Shown here: positions 34,142 through 43,439 of the stretch, one piece after another
Position numbering within the stretch: the first letter of the stretch is position 1
Layout: every line of letters starts with the position of its first letter
Assembly: GCA_965208745.1 (NCBI GenBank)
Contig: CBDBPN010000003.1
Location: 1,426,001-1,490,000, forward strand
Direction of reading: 5' to 3'
Length of the DNA: 64,000 nt
Source: VXNE01 sp965208745
GTDB taxonomy: Bacteria > Pseudomonadota > Gammaproteobacteria > Pseudomonadales > Azotimanducaceae
Position numbers and translations under genes: made by a program
The notes under the pieces: generated by a model
The model's database searches: none
Seen by the model: the letters and a program-made list of their open reading frames with translations, nothing else
Told to the model about the DNA's origin: nothing

Positions 34142-36228
34142 AACGCGGCCCGTCGCTCCTGGCTGTCGCCACGTTGCTCCCGGCGTTCCTCGCGGGGGAG
34201 TCCAGCGCCGGGGCGCCGGTGGACGTCAACTACGACAAAGTGCGGAGCGACCGCTGGCGCTGCCGCCTCTGCCCGTTCGAGAACGCCTCTTACCGGGAGG
34301 GCAGCTGGACCGTCGGAGCGCTCGCCGTGGAAGATGCCGAGCCCCGTTTCGGGCGGGACAACGGGCTGGACGAGGACGGGACGCGGATGGATGCCCAGGT
34401 CGCGTACGGCCAGCGCGGCGCGGATAGTCGTACGTTAACCGTGCGGGGGGATCACCTCGGGCTCGATGCGCGGGACGTGGCCATCGCATACGGGGATGTG
34501 CTTGGCCGGGTCGCGCTCCGCTGGCGGGAGATTCCACGCAACGTGGCCACGGATGGGCGCACGCCTTACCGGGGAAGAGGGGACCTCGCGCTGCCGGATG
34601 GCTGGGTCCCCGCTTTCGACACCGCGGCCATGACCGGATTGTCCGCGGCCGCGACGGCGTTCGACCATCGGACCCAGCGCCGTCGGGTTTCCGCGGCGGC
34701 GCACTTCCGACCCCTTCCGCGCTGGCGGGTGGACGCCGACTACCTGCGCGAGACGAAAAAGGGTACCGGGGAGACCCACGCCGACTTCCTGTACCAGACC
34801 GCGGGACTGCCAAAGCCCATCGACTACCGGACGGAGGAACTGGGAGGACAGTTGCGTTTCGAGGCCGGGACGTTCCTCGTCGCAGCGGGGCTGCGCGAGT
34901 CGCGGTTCGGGAACGGCGACCGCTACCTGGAATGGGAGAACACGTACTCGGGCTACCCCGCGACCGGGCGCAAGGGTCTCGCGCCGGACAGCGACGCACG
35001 CACGCTCTCGCTGGTGTCCCGCTGGACCCGGGGGCGCACCGCGGTCAGCGGGTCGCTGGTCCGGGGACAGCACCGGCAAGATGCGCCGTTCCTGCCGTAC
35101 ACCACCAACCCAGGCGTACGCGTGGACCCGCTGCCCGCCGACAGCCTGCGCGGACGGGCGAGCGTCCTCGCCGGTTCGCTGGCCGTGGTCAGGCGTCCTA
35201 CGGACCGGCTCCGGGTCAGCCTCAAGCACCGGCGCAGGGAACGGGACAACGACACCCGGACGCTGTTGCTGACGCCGGTCCTGGGCGATCTGTTCGCCAC
35301 CGCGCCGCGTAGCAGCCGCGTCTATGGGTTCGAGCGGGCGGCCACTGAGTTGCGGCTGCAGTACCGTCTCTCGCGGCGCCTCAGGGTCGGGGCCGGTTCC
35401 GAGCGCTCGCGCATCCGCCGCGCTCCCGCCGAGATCGCGCGCAACGACACCCGGAGAAGCTGGGTTGAACTCCTCGCCACCGACCTGCGGGGATTCCGCC
35501 TCGCGCTCCGCTTCGCCGACGGTAGCCGCGACGCGTCCGCGTTTCGGGACGTCACGGTCAACAATCCACGCACGCGGCGCTTCCACCAGGCAGCGCGCGA
35601 CCAGCGGGCCTGGACCGCGGAGCTCGACTATCAGTTCCCGGGCGTGGGCCTATCGGTTGGAGTCGATGCCGATTACCGCAGGCACGATTACCCCGACTCG
35701 GCCATGGGCCTGCAGCGCGACGAGGATCGGGGCTGGGGCGCGGACTTCACCTACGCACCGCGCGCGGGAGTGGCTTTCTCCGCCTTCCACGCCGTCCGAG
35801 CGTCGGACGCGAGGACCGCGGGCAGCAGCGTGTTCGGCTTCGCCGACTGGTGGCATGGGACGCGCGACACCGTGGACACGGACGGACTGACCCTGGAACT
35901 GCGGGACCTCCCGCGCGACGGCCTGAGCCTCACCGTCACCTACAGCCGCTCGAAGGGTCGCGGAAGTCACGGCACGGAAACCGCGGGCGTGGAGGCCGGG
36001 TTCCCGGAGCTTCTCTCGGAGCACCGCGCGGTCGACGTTCGCACACGTGCTCGGATGACGCGCCGCACGGTGCTCGTGCTGCGGTACTACCTGGAGGACT
36101 ACGGGGCCGCGGACTGGGCAGTCGATGGTCTGGGGATGTCCGCGGCCCGCAACGTCCTCTCGTTCGGCCGCGCCATGCCGGACTACGGGAATGGCCTGTT
36201 CAGCGTCTCTGTCGAGACGCGGCTGTAG
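34138..36228 (+). CDS. MtrB/PioB family decahaem-associated outer-membrane beta-barrel protein
   Basis: A 696-residue protein with a signal peptide and, just after it, RCRLCPFE (Cys42 and Cys45), the N-terminal CXXC typical of MtrB-type porins. The remainder is a series of alternating amphipathic strands with many Arg/Asp/Tyr and ends NGLFSVSVETRL, compatible with a C-terminal beta-signal. MtrB-type barrels sheath the decahaem cytochrome. The ATG overlaps the stop of the decahaem gene by four bases and a GGAGG lies upstream, so the pair is translationally coupled. Together with the two genes before it, this forms the putative electron conduit. Confidence 0.9.
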   Translation: MKRGPSLLAVATLLPAFLAGESSAGAPVDVNYDKVRSDRWRCRLCPFENASYREGSWTVGALAVEDAEPRFGRDNGLDEDGTRMDAQVAYGQRGADSRTLTVRGDHLGLDARDVAIAYGDVLGRVALRWREIPRNVATDGRTPYRGRGDLALPDGWVPAFDTAAMTGLSAAATAFDHRTQRRRVSAAAHFRPLPRWRVDADYLRETKKGTGETHADFLYQTAGLPKPIDYRTEELGGQLRFEAGTFLVAAGLRESRFGNGDRYLEWENTYSGYPATGRKGLAPDSDARTLSLVSRWTRGRTAVSGSLVRGQHRQDAPFLPYTTNPGVRVDPLPADSLRGRASVLAGSLAVVRRPTDRLRVSLKHRRRERDNDTRTLLLTPVLGDLFATAPRSSRVYGFERAATELRLQYRLSRRLRVGAGSERSRIRRAPAEIARNDTRRSWVELLATDLRGFRLALRFADGSRDASAFRDVTVNNPRTRRFHQAARDQRAWTAELDYQFPGVGLSVGVDADYRRHDYPDSAMGLQRDEDRGWGADFTYAPRAGVAFSAFHAVRASDARTAGSSVFGFADWWHGTRDTVDTDGLTLELRDLPRDGLSLTVTYSRSKGRGSHGTETAGVEAGFPELLSEHRAVDVRTRARMTRRTVLVLRYYLEDYGAADWAVDGLGMSAARNVLSFGRAMPDYGNGLFSVSVETRL

Positions 36229-36467
36229 CGAAGGGGCTTGTCCTCTCCCGCGCCGGGGCTTGCACGATCCTGGCTCGGGCGACCACGAGGGCCGCCGTTA
36301 CGAGGCCTTGGTCGAGCCCTCCGCGCTCGGCGTTCCGTCTCGTCAGTCGACGGGCCTGGCAACCCCGGGGTTGCCGGCAGGTTGTCCTCGGGCTACCTCA
36401 CAGTCATCAGTCAGGGAGAGCCCCTGATCGGATCCCCTCCCGCCGGGGCGTTCGCCAACCGCGACCG

Positions 36468-38280
36468 TCAGCCCCGCCAACCCACGGACACGAGCAATCG
36501 CCGCCCGCGCGGGTCCGCAGAGCGCGGATCGTAGCTGCCGGCGATGTTCACGTACGGCGGGTCCTCGTCGAGCAGGTTGGCGACGCCGAGCGCGATCCAG
36601 GTCTCCCCACCGCCCCACCGAAGACGGTCGAAGGTCCGGCGCACGTTCACGTCCAGGGTCGCGAAGCGCTCGATGTCGCCGCCCGCGTCGTCCTCGTAGC
36701 CCCCGAGGTAGCGTACCAGCCCTGTGGCGCGCCAGTCCCCACGCAGCCAGGAGACACCGGCCGCCGCCCTGACCCGCTGATTGGGCGCGCCGACGTTGGC
36801 CCGGTTGAGCCTGCCGAGCCCGTCGACTTCGACCCCGGCGTTCGTCACGTCGTAGCGCGCGAGCCACGTCACCTCGGCCCAGCCGCTCACTTCGCCGCGA
36901 TCGGTGTCCACCTGCCACTGCGCCGACAGGTCCACGCCCGCCGTCTCGATCCGGTCGGCGTTGATGAAGGCCACGTTGACGATGGAGATCGTGCCGGCCG
37001 CCGTCCGTTCGATGCGCGGGTCGTACGGGTCGGCATTGACGATCGCCTGGGCGTTGTCCTTGCGGAGCACATCGCGGAACGTGTAGTCCCACACGTCCGC
37101 GTTGAACGACCACGTCGCGCCGGGACGCCAGGTGACCCCGACGTTGAACGCCCGCGACACTTCCGGCTCAAGGCTCTGGTCGCCCCGCGTCCTCCTGCCC
37201 GCGAAGGTGCGGGATCCGTCCTGGTCGACGATGTTGGTGAAGTTGGTCGGGGCGCCCCGGGTCTGCAGGGAGGACGGGGCCCGGAACGACGTGCTGAAGG
37301 AACTCCGCAGCGTCCAGGCCTCGCTCGTCCGGTAGAGGACCGTGACCTTGGGGTCGAGCGTGTCCCCCACTCCGCCCCCGTAGTCCTCGTGACGCACCGC
37401 CCCAGTGAGCTCCAACCGTTCTCCCACAGGCCACCACAGCTCCCCGTAGGCGGCGTACACGTCGTCCTCGGCGGAGAAGTCGGGATTGCCGATCAGAAAG
37501 GCGAAGCCGTCCCCGCGCGTCACCGGATCGTAGGAATGGTCGAGGCTCTGGTCCCGGTACTGCGCGCCGACGGCGAAACCGCCCCGATTGCGCGCATAGC
37601 CGAACTCGGCCCACGCATCCCCCGCGCCTCCCGCCGCCAGTCCATGCGGCCGAAGAGCTGGGTGCGGCGCTCGTTCGGGGTCACCGTGATCTGCGGGGCG
37701 TAGTCGAAGCGGCAGATCGCGCCCCGCCCGTCAGTTCCTGCGCCAGACCTTCGTACTCCGCGCAGCCCGGGTCCGCCAGCGTGCGGCCCATGGACGGCAC
37801 GTGGAAGCTGGCGGGATTGCCAAAACCGCCGGTCGAGGGACGCAGCCAGTCCACCTCGGCCAGGAGGAGGCTCGTGCGATCGAGATGGCTCGCCGCCAGC
37901 AGGAACCTGCCCGTCCGCTCCCATCGTACCGCCGGCGACGGCATCCACGGAGAAGTCCTCCTGCGACCCGTAGATCGCCGCCGCCCCGTCCTTCAGGACC
38001 TCGACCCGCTCCAACGCCAGCATCGGTACCAGGGCCGCAAGGTCGACGAAACTCGAGCCGTCGTCGGTCTGAACCGCCGAGAGCACCTGCCGGCGACCGT
38101 TCAGCAGGACCAGGGTGGACGCCACGCCAAGGCCCCGCAGGTTGACGTTGGCGGTCCCGACCGTGAAGTTCTGCGTCAGGTTGTCCGAGTTGTTCTCGGC
38201 GCCGGCGCTGATAGCAAGCACGCCGACCAGCTCGCGGAGGTCCTTCAGGCCACCCTCACCGCCGCAGTGCGGGACGCCAT
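36468..38280 (-). pseudogene. TonB-dependent receptor, multiply frameshifted
   Basis: The C-terminal ~350 residues are intact in one frame (36468-37523 and slightly beyond): SSFSTSFRAPSSLQTRG, AGVDLSAQWQVDTDRGEVSG and a final NLLDEDPPYVNIAGSYDPRS with a beta-barrel end. The plug domain is in another frame (VNLRGLGVASTLVLLNGRRQ, VEVLKDGAAAIYGSQ), with a middle piece (STGGFGNPASFHVPSMGRTL) in a third. At least three breaks are needed. No signal peptide or TonB box is found before the plug. The lost function would have been uptake of a siderophore, cobalamin or carbohydrate. Confidence 0.85.
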
Positions 38281-38533
38281 CGCCACCGACGGAACCGGGG
38301 ACTGACAACCCTTCCGCTCCGTATCGGTTTCCCTTATCGGGCCCCCGGGCGGCCCGGTAGCAGGTCAGATGCCCGGGCCAGCGCCACCAAAACCATCGCC
38401 CTGACGGGCGCTGCCTTTGGCCCCACCCCAGAGCCAGTCCGACACCCTGCCAGCCTCGGCGGTCGCGGGTTCTCCGATCCGCGGCCGCTCCCTTTGGTCG
38501 CCCGAAATGGAACCGGCGAGGCCGAACGAACGC

Positions 38534-39589
38534 CTACTCGGCTTCGCCCGGCAGGAACACCTCCGCCAGCCCGATGCCGCTCTCGCCGGCGACCGCATAC
38601 AGCAGGAACACGCGGCCGTCCTCGACGTACACCGCCGGATCCCGCAACTGGTTGACGTGGCCGTAGGCCGTGCTGCGTACCGACGGCTCGAGCGGTGCGT
38701 CGGCGCCCTCCCAGTCGCGTTCCGGACGCAGCACTTCCACCGGCACCGTCTCCTGCCACGACATCCAGTCCCCGGACACGTCGATCGTACTGAGCAGGAT
38801 CCGCTCCGGCACCTGGCCGACCTGGGTCCAGAAGACGTACAGCGTGTCTCCGCGCTTGAGCAACGCCGCGTGGCGCATGTCGGGATTGAAGAGGAGCGGT
38901 CCCTCCTCGAACCCGCTCAGCCCGTCGGCGGAACGGTAGAACTGGCCCGGCATGGCCATGGCGTAGGTCATGCCGTCGTGGCGGAAGGCGCGCAGGTACG
39001 TCCTGCCGAGGACCTCGGGCCGCGCCTCGAAGCGGATGCCGTCCGCGGAGGTCGCGGCGCGCGTGACCTGGTGGCCCGGTCCTTCCAGTCCGTGGAAGTA
39101 CATGACGATCCGGCGCTGCGCGTCATCCACGTGTACGTCCGGTGAGGCGATGTGCACCGCCGTCATCTCGTGGAGCGCGTCGTGCCCGAGGTTCCTCCCC
39201 TTCAGCCGCGCCTCGACCCTGGCAAGGAGTTCGGGCGACACCTCGGGCGGCTCGGTGGGGAAGAGGGAATCCGCGAGCTGCAGGCTGCCCGGAGGGTGCA
39301 CCGTCCACGGCCCGGTGAGGGCGTCGGCGTACGCCAGTCGGATGTAACTGCCCTTGTGGTCGGCGAAGTAGAGGTAGTAAGCGCCGAGCGGGTTCTCGAG
39401 CCATTCCGGCACGCGGATCAGCGACGGACCCTGGATGTTCTCCCCGATGCTCGGGTGCGTGGACGCGTCGACGATCGGCGCGTCCAGAAGCCGCTCCACG
39501 CGGACGGCGGTGTCGGCCATGGCGGTCACCGCCGCGAGTACGCCCAGCGCGGCGATGGACTTGGGCAAGAGTTTCGTTGGAACATGCAT
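38534..39589 (-). CDS. Secreted beta-propeller protein, glycosidase (GH43-like) fold
   Basis: A 351-residue precursor with a signal peptide (LPKSIAALGVLAAVTAMADT). The mature part shows recurring propeller-type strands: IQGPSLIRVPEWLENPLGAY, YYLYFADHKGSYIRLAYADA, LTGPWTVH, RRIVMYFHGLEG, and late NQLRDPAVYVEDGRVFLLYA. The DPAVYVEDGRVFLLYAVAGE pattern recalls five-bladed GH43/GH62-like enzymes, but the catalytic acids cannot be assigned with confidence. The start is placed at MHVPTK; another ATG lies 12 bp upstream. The gene diverges from the NIPSNAP gene, with about 30 bp or less between starts. Confidence 0.75.
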   Translation of the reverse strand: MHVPTKLLPKSIAALGVLAAVTAMADTAVRVERLLDAPIVDASTHPSIGENIQGPSLIRVPEWLENPLGAYYLYFADHKGSYIRLAYADALTGPWTVHPPGSLQLADSLFPTEPPEVSPELLARVEARLKGRNLGHDALHEMTAVHIASPDVHVDDAQRRIVMYFHGLEGPGHQVTRAATSADGIRFEARPEVLGRTYLRAFRHDGMTYAMAMPGQFYRSADGLSGFEEGPLLFNPDMRHAALLKRGDTLYVFWTQVGQVPERILLSTIDVSGDWMSWQETVPVEVLRPERDWEGADAPLEPSVRSTAYGHVNQLRDPAVYVEDGRVFLLYAVAGESGIGLAEVFLPGEAE

Positions 39590-39619
39590 GCTGCAAAGCA
39601 TCGGATGGAAACCGCAAGC

Positions 39620-39940
39620 ATGTTCTACGAGTTGCGCCAGTACAAGATCTTCCCCGGCAAGATGGACGAGTGGGTCGAGTTCATGGAAGGGACCATCATT
39701 CCCTTCCAGGTGGCCCGCGGCATGGTGATCACGGCGAGCTTCCGAGGGGAGGAGGACGACTCCGTGTACGTGTGGATCCGCCGTTTCGCGTCGGAAGCCG
39801 AGCGCGAACGCCTGTACGAGGCCGTCTACGCCAGTGACGAGTGGACCAACGAGATCGCCCCCAGGGTGGGCGAACTCATCGACCGCGACGGCATCAACGT
39901 GCAGCGCATCGTGCCCACGCCGAAGTCCGTCGCCCAGTAG
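39620..39940 (+). CDS. NIPSNAP family protein
   Basis: A 106-residue protein opening MFYELRQYKIFPGKMDEWVE and containing VYVWIRRFASEAERERLYEA, both characteristic of the NIPSNAP dimeric alpha-beta barrel. The molecular function in bacteria is not established. Other in-frame ATGs at 39605 and 39584 would extend the N-terminus beyond the usual family start. The following gene starts five bases after the stop codon, so the two are probably cotranscribed. Confidence 0.88.
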   Translation: MFYELRQYKIFPGKMDEWVEFMEGTIIPFQVARGMVITASFRGEEDDSVYVWIRRFASEAERERLYEAVYASDEWTNEIAPRVGELIDRDGINVQRIVPTPKSVAQ

Positions 39941-39944
39941 TCCC

Positions 39945-40718
39945 GTGGGCAAGGACATCAACGCAGCGGTCCGCGAGGTCTGCCTGTCGTTCCCCGAGAC
40001 GGAGGAGCGGCCGTCGCGCGGCTCCCCCGACTTCCGCGTACGCGACAAGACGTTCGCGACGTACGCCGTCAACCACCACGGCGACGGCCGCATCGCGCTG
40101 TGGCTGAACGCGCCGGACGGCGCGCAGCGTTTCTATTCCGAGAACGAGCCTGAGTTCTACTTCGTGCCGCCTTACCTCGGTCCCCGGGGGTGGCTGGGCG
40201 TGGAACTCGACCGTGGGCTCGACTGGCGCACGATCGCGCAGCGCGTGCGGGAAGCGTACGAGAAGGTCGCGCCCGCCTCCCTCGTCCGCGCCATCGGCGA
40301 GACCATCGCCATCGAACCGCCCACGGAGACCATCCCGGACGAGCAGTTCGACCCGCTGCTCGCCCCCCACGCCAAGGCGCGGCTCGAGACCCTGGGCGAG
40401 ATCTGCCTGGCGCTGCCCGAGACCAGCGAGGCGAAGCAGTTCGGCACGCCCGTGTTCCGGGCCGGCAAGAAGACCTTCTGCGGCGCGCACCGCTACGGCG
40501 GGCGCATGCACATGGAGTTCTGGGTGGGGAGCGACCGCCAGGCCATGCTCACGTTCGACCGGCGCTACTCGATTCCAAGATACACCGGCCACAACGGCTG
40601 GATCAATCTCGACGTGGAGGAGCAGGTGGACTGGGACGAAGTGCGCGGCCTCGTCCTCGAGAGCTACCGGCACTTCGCGCTCAAGCGCATGCTGAAGGCG
40701 CTGCCCGAGGAGGCGTGA
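39945..40718 (+). CDS. Tandem MmcQ/YjbR (DUF419) domain protein
   Basis: A 257-residue protein starting at GTG and containing two MmcQ/YjbR-like domains. The first has VREVCLSFPETEERPSRGSP, FAT-YAVNHHGDG and GWLGVELDRGLDW; the second has LGEICLALPETSEAKQFGTP, VFRAGKKTFCGAH and GWINLDVEEQVDWDEVRGLV. Single-domain members are small proteins with a CyaY-like fold, often annotated as DNA-binding without strong evidence. The in-frame duplication is clear from the repeated ClxlPET...G(W)...D(W) pattern. It forms a short operon with NIPSNAP and probably the dehydrogenase that follows 58 bp later. Confidence 0.85.
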   Translation: MGKDINAAVREVCLSFPETEERPSRGSPDFRVRDKTFATYAVNHHGDGRIALWLNAPDGAQRFYSENEPEFYFVPPYLGPRGWLGVELDRGLDWRTIAQRVREAYEKVAPASLVRAIGETIAIEPPTETIPDEQFDPLLAPHAKARLETLGEICLALPETSEAKQFGTPVFRAGKKTFCGAHRYGGRMHMEFWVGSDRQAMLTFDRRYSIPRYTGHNGWINLDVEEQVDWDEVRGLVLESYRHFALKRMLKALPEEA

Positions 40719-40776
40719 CCCGCACCGGCGTCCGCGCCCCGGTACGCTACCGTCGAGTCGCAAGTCAGGAGGAGAG

Positions 40777-41781
40777 ATGACCTATCGCGTACTGTGGCCG
40801 CGGGCCTTCGGCCGCAACCAGGAAGTGGAGATCGAAGCGCTGGGCGAAGGCTTCACCGCCGAGTTCTGCCGCGGCTTCGACGAGGTCGCCGAGGAGCAGT
40901 GGAACGAGTGCGACGCCATCGTCGGGGTCTCGCCTCCCACCGAGTACCTCCCGCGCATCAAGAAGTGCCGCATCATGGTGAAAACGGCCGTCGGCTTCGA
41001 CGACGTGGACCTGAAGGCCTGGGGCGACGCCGGCATCCCGGTCTGCAACACGCCGGACTACGGCACGCGCGAGGTCGCGGACCACGCCATCGCCCTGATG
41101 ATGACCCTCACCAAGAGCATCGCCTTCCACGACGAGAGCCTGCGCGCCGACCCCGTCGGCAACTGGCGCCCCGCCCTCAACCCCTACGGCCGGCGCCTCT
41201 CCGACTGCACCTTCGGTGTCGTCGGCCTCGGCCGCATCGGCACGACCGCCGCCCTGCGCGCGAAAGCATTCGACATGGACGTCGCCTTCTTCGACCCCTA
41301 CCTGCCGAACGGCATCGAACTCGCCCTCGGCGTGCGCAAGGTCCAGACCCTCGAGGAACTGATGGGCCAGAGCGACATCGTGAGCGTCCACACCCCGCTC
41401 AACGACGAGACCCGCAACATCCTCGACGCCGCGGCCTTCGCCGCCGCGAAGCCCGGCATCATCGTGATCAACACCGCGCGGGGCCCGCTCATCGACCTCG
41501 CCGCCCTGCACGACGCCATGAAGAACGACGTGGTGCTCGCCGCGGGCCTCGACGTGCTGCCGGACGAACCCGCCAACCTGAACGACCCGCTCCTCGCCGC
41601 GTGGCACCGCAACGAGGAGTGGATCCGCCACCGGCTCGTCATCACGCCGCACTCGGCGTTCTTCACACCCGAGAGCATACGGGACATCCGTGCGTTCTCG
41701 GCGCAGACGGCGGCGCGTTACCTGCGCGGGGGGCGGCTGGAGAACTGTGTGAACGCGGAGTTTCTGGTGAATCCGCGGTAG
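40777..41781 (+). CDS. D-isomer-specific 2-hydroxyacid dehydrogenase
   Basis: A 334-residue NAD(P)-dependent oxidoreductase that interconverts 2-keto and D-2-hydroxy acids. The Rossmann motif is FGVVGLGRIGTTAALRAKAF, and catalytic residues are Arg in NTARGPLIDL, Glu in LPDEPAN and His in ITPHSAFFTPES. FDDVDLKAWGDAGIPVCNTP is also typical. The exact substrate (phosphoglycerate, glyoxylate, formate and others) is not evident; the lack of an ACT domain argues against a serA-type regulatory form. CAGGAGGAGAG precedes the ATG. Confidence 0.92.
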   Translation: MTYRVLWPRAFGRNQEVEIEALGEGFTAEFCRGFDEVAEEQWNECDAIVGVSPPTEYLPRIKKCRIMVKTAVGFDDVDLKAWGDAGIPVCNTPDYGTREVADHAIALMMTLTKSIAFHDESLRADPVGNWRPALNPYGRRLSDCTFGVVGLGRIGTTAALRAKAFDMDVAFFDPYLPNGIELALGVRKVQTLEELMGQSDIVSVHTPLNDETRNILDAAAFAAAKPGIIVINTARGPLIDLAALHDAMKNDVVLAAGLDVLPDEPANLNDPLLAAWHRNEEWIRHRLVITPHSAFFTPESIRDIRAFSAQTAARYLRGGRLENCVNAEFLVNPR

Positions 41782-41834
41782 GAGGCGGGACGTGATCTTG
41801 CTCCAGCTCCTGGCCTGTACGACCTTCCGGGACC

Positions 41835-42593
41835 ATGATCGCCAAGCCGTACGAGCGTAGCGCGGTCAGCGCCGACCCACGTTCCCGCGCGGGAGCCGCC
41901 GCCGAACGCCAGATGGCCCACTACCTGCACCGCGCCTTTGCCCAGGTCCCCGACATCCAGGTCCTGCACGACCTGCGGCTGGACGATCCGCACCAACCGG
42001 ACCATGAAGGTTCGCCCGGCGTCTGCCAGATCGACCATCTCGTCCTCCACCGCTGGGGGCTGTTCATCGTCGAGAGCAAGTCCGTCATCGAGGAGATACG
42101 TGTGCGATCCGACGGGTCCGGTGGGGACGAGTGGACCCGAGTCCACAAGGGTCGGGAGACCGGCATCGCCTCCCCCATCCAGCAGGCAACGCGCCAGTCT
42201 GCATTCCTCCGGGCTTTTCTCGAGAGACACCGCGAGACCTTGCTCGACCGCAAGCGGATAGGGCTACGCACGCTCGCCAAGGTCATCACGGGCACAGACC
42301 AGCGTGGATTCGCTAACGCACCCATTCAGCTCATCTTCGCGGTCTCCGACACGGGGAAGATCAGCCGACTCCAGGGCTGGAAGGAACCGCAACAGCCGTT
42401 CCGAGTGTTCGCAAGCAAGGCGGACCTCGTTCCCGACAAGATCACTCAGGAGATCGCCCGTCACCGCGAGAGCTTCTTCGCGGACAACGAGTACGGCTCT
42501 TGGGCCATGCAGCCGGACGAAGTCCCGACAGTGGCGAAGTTCCTGGCGGCACGCCACGTGGAACGCGCCGCATTAGAAGGCGCCGAGAGGTAG
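41835..42593 (+). CDS. NERD-domain nuclease-related protein, C-terminally truncated
   Basis: A 252-residue protein. GAAAERQMAHYLHRAF near residue 20 and QIDHLVLHRWGLFIVESKSV (with the Asp and the ExK of the PD-(D/E)XK-like fold) mark the NERD domain. Many relatives end in a topoisomerase-type C4 zinc ribbon. Here the frame stops at 42593, but zinc-ribbon coding sequence follows immediately in other frames (42594-42872), so a frameshift has probably removed the C-terminus. Function is likely in DNA processing; NERD proteins are often plasmid- or island-borne. Confidence 0.8.
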   Translation: MIAKPYERSAVSADPRSRAGAAAERQMAHYLHRAFAQVPDIQVLHDLRLDDPHQPDHEGSPGVCQIDHLVLHRWGLFIVESKSVIEEIRVRSDGSGGDEWTRVHKGRETGIASPIQQATRQSAFLRAFLERHRETLLDRKRIGLRTLAKVITGTDQRGFANAPIQLIFAVSDTGKISRLQGWKEPQQPFRVFASKADLVPDKITQEIARHRESFFADNEYGSWAMQPDEVPTVAKFLAARHVERAALEGAER

Positions 42594-42872
42594 ACCAGCC
42601 TCCGTCGACACCGACGAGCGAACGACTGGATCGCCCGTGTGCAAGCATTGCGGGGCCGACGCCCTTACCGCCCGATCGGGCAGGTACGGGTATTACTGGA
42701 ATTGCCGTGCTTGCGAAAAGAACACGCCGATGCCCACTGTCTGCTCATCGTGCCAAACGAAGGGTCAGCGCGGTGGCCCGGTTCGAATACGCAAAGCGGT
42801 CCGACCTTCCGCCGTGAATGCAGCGCCTGCGGCCACTCTGAGACAGTCTGGACAGAAACCACCGCCGAGTAG
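42594..42872 (+). pseudogene. Detached zinc-ribbon C-terminus of the NERD protein
   Basis: In one frame the sequence reads VDTDERTTGSPVCKHCGADA, then YYWNCRACEKNTPMPTVCSS, i.e. a C4 zinc ribbon. Around 42795 the match moves to the NERD gene's own frame with FRRECSACGHSETVWTETTA and a stop at 42872, giving a second cysteine pair. Two single-base changes therefore separate it from the upstream gene. It has no start of its own. Confidence 0.75.
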
Positions 42873-42896
42873 TGGCCGGCCCGGGCCTGACAAGCC

Positions 42897-43325
42897 TCAG
42901 CCGACCGCCTTGAGCTCCGACCGGTCCACCACCCGCTCCCGCAACTCGGAACTCGAGAACGCGTGGGGCCGCTTGTTGAAGTAGCAGCGGTCGAGGCTCT
43001 CCTCGCGCCCGGTGAAATCCTTGTCCCGGTACTCCTCGCCGAGGATGCGTACGTCCCAGTCCAGGCTGCGCAGGATCTCGAGGACGTGGGCCTCCGTGTC
43101 GTAGACGATCGTCTCGTCGACGTAACGGCACGCCGCCACCTGGATCTGGCGCTCCACGATGCTCTGCACGGGCCGGTTCTTGTCCGGCCGGTCGATGCTC
43201 GGGTCGCTCTGGATGCAGACGATGAGGTGGTCGCAGACCGTCTTGGCCTCCTGCATCATCAGGACATGGCCCGCGTGGAACAGGTCGAAAGCCCCGAACG
43301 TGATGCCCTTCTTCGGCGTTGCCAT
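42897..43325 (-). CDS. Cytidylyltransferase/adenylyltransferase family protein (TagD-like)
   Basis: A 142-residue nucleotidyltransferase. GITFGAFDLFHAGHVLMMQE contains the nucleotide-binding HxGH (His17 to His20), and IVCIQSDPSI, VDETIVYDTE, and the late AFSSSELRERVV correspond to the RTxGISTT-like region in degenerate form. Relatives make CDP-glycerol or similar activated polyols for surface polymers. No cell-wall gene cluster surrounds it. The reduced final motif leaves its substrate open. Confidence 0.85.
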   Translation of the reverse strand: MATPKKGITFGAFDLFHAGHVLMMQEAKTVCDHLIVCIQSDPSIDRPDKNRPVQSIVERQIQVAACRYVDETIVYDTEAHVLEILRSLDWDVRILGEEYRDKDFTGREESLDRCYFNKRPHAFSSSELRERVVDRSELKAVG

Positions 43326-43439
43326 GGCGTGGTCGAATCCGCGTCGCGAAGACGCCGGGAACTCTAGTGGAAGGGCCGCGCGGGGGCAACGCGCGGCAGA
43401 GAGAGATTTCGTCGCACCGACCCGCCCGTCACCCGCCGC

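Noticed and set aside
36228..36468. Possible additional porin-cytochrome gene after the MtrB-like gene
   Set aside because: The 36229-36467 interval has no CXXCH, signal peptide or supported frame before the TonB receptor remnant.
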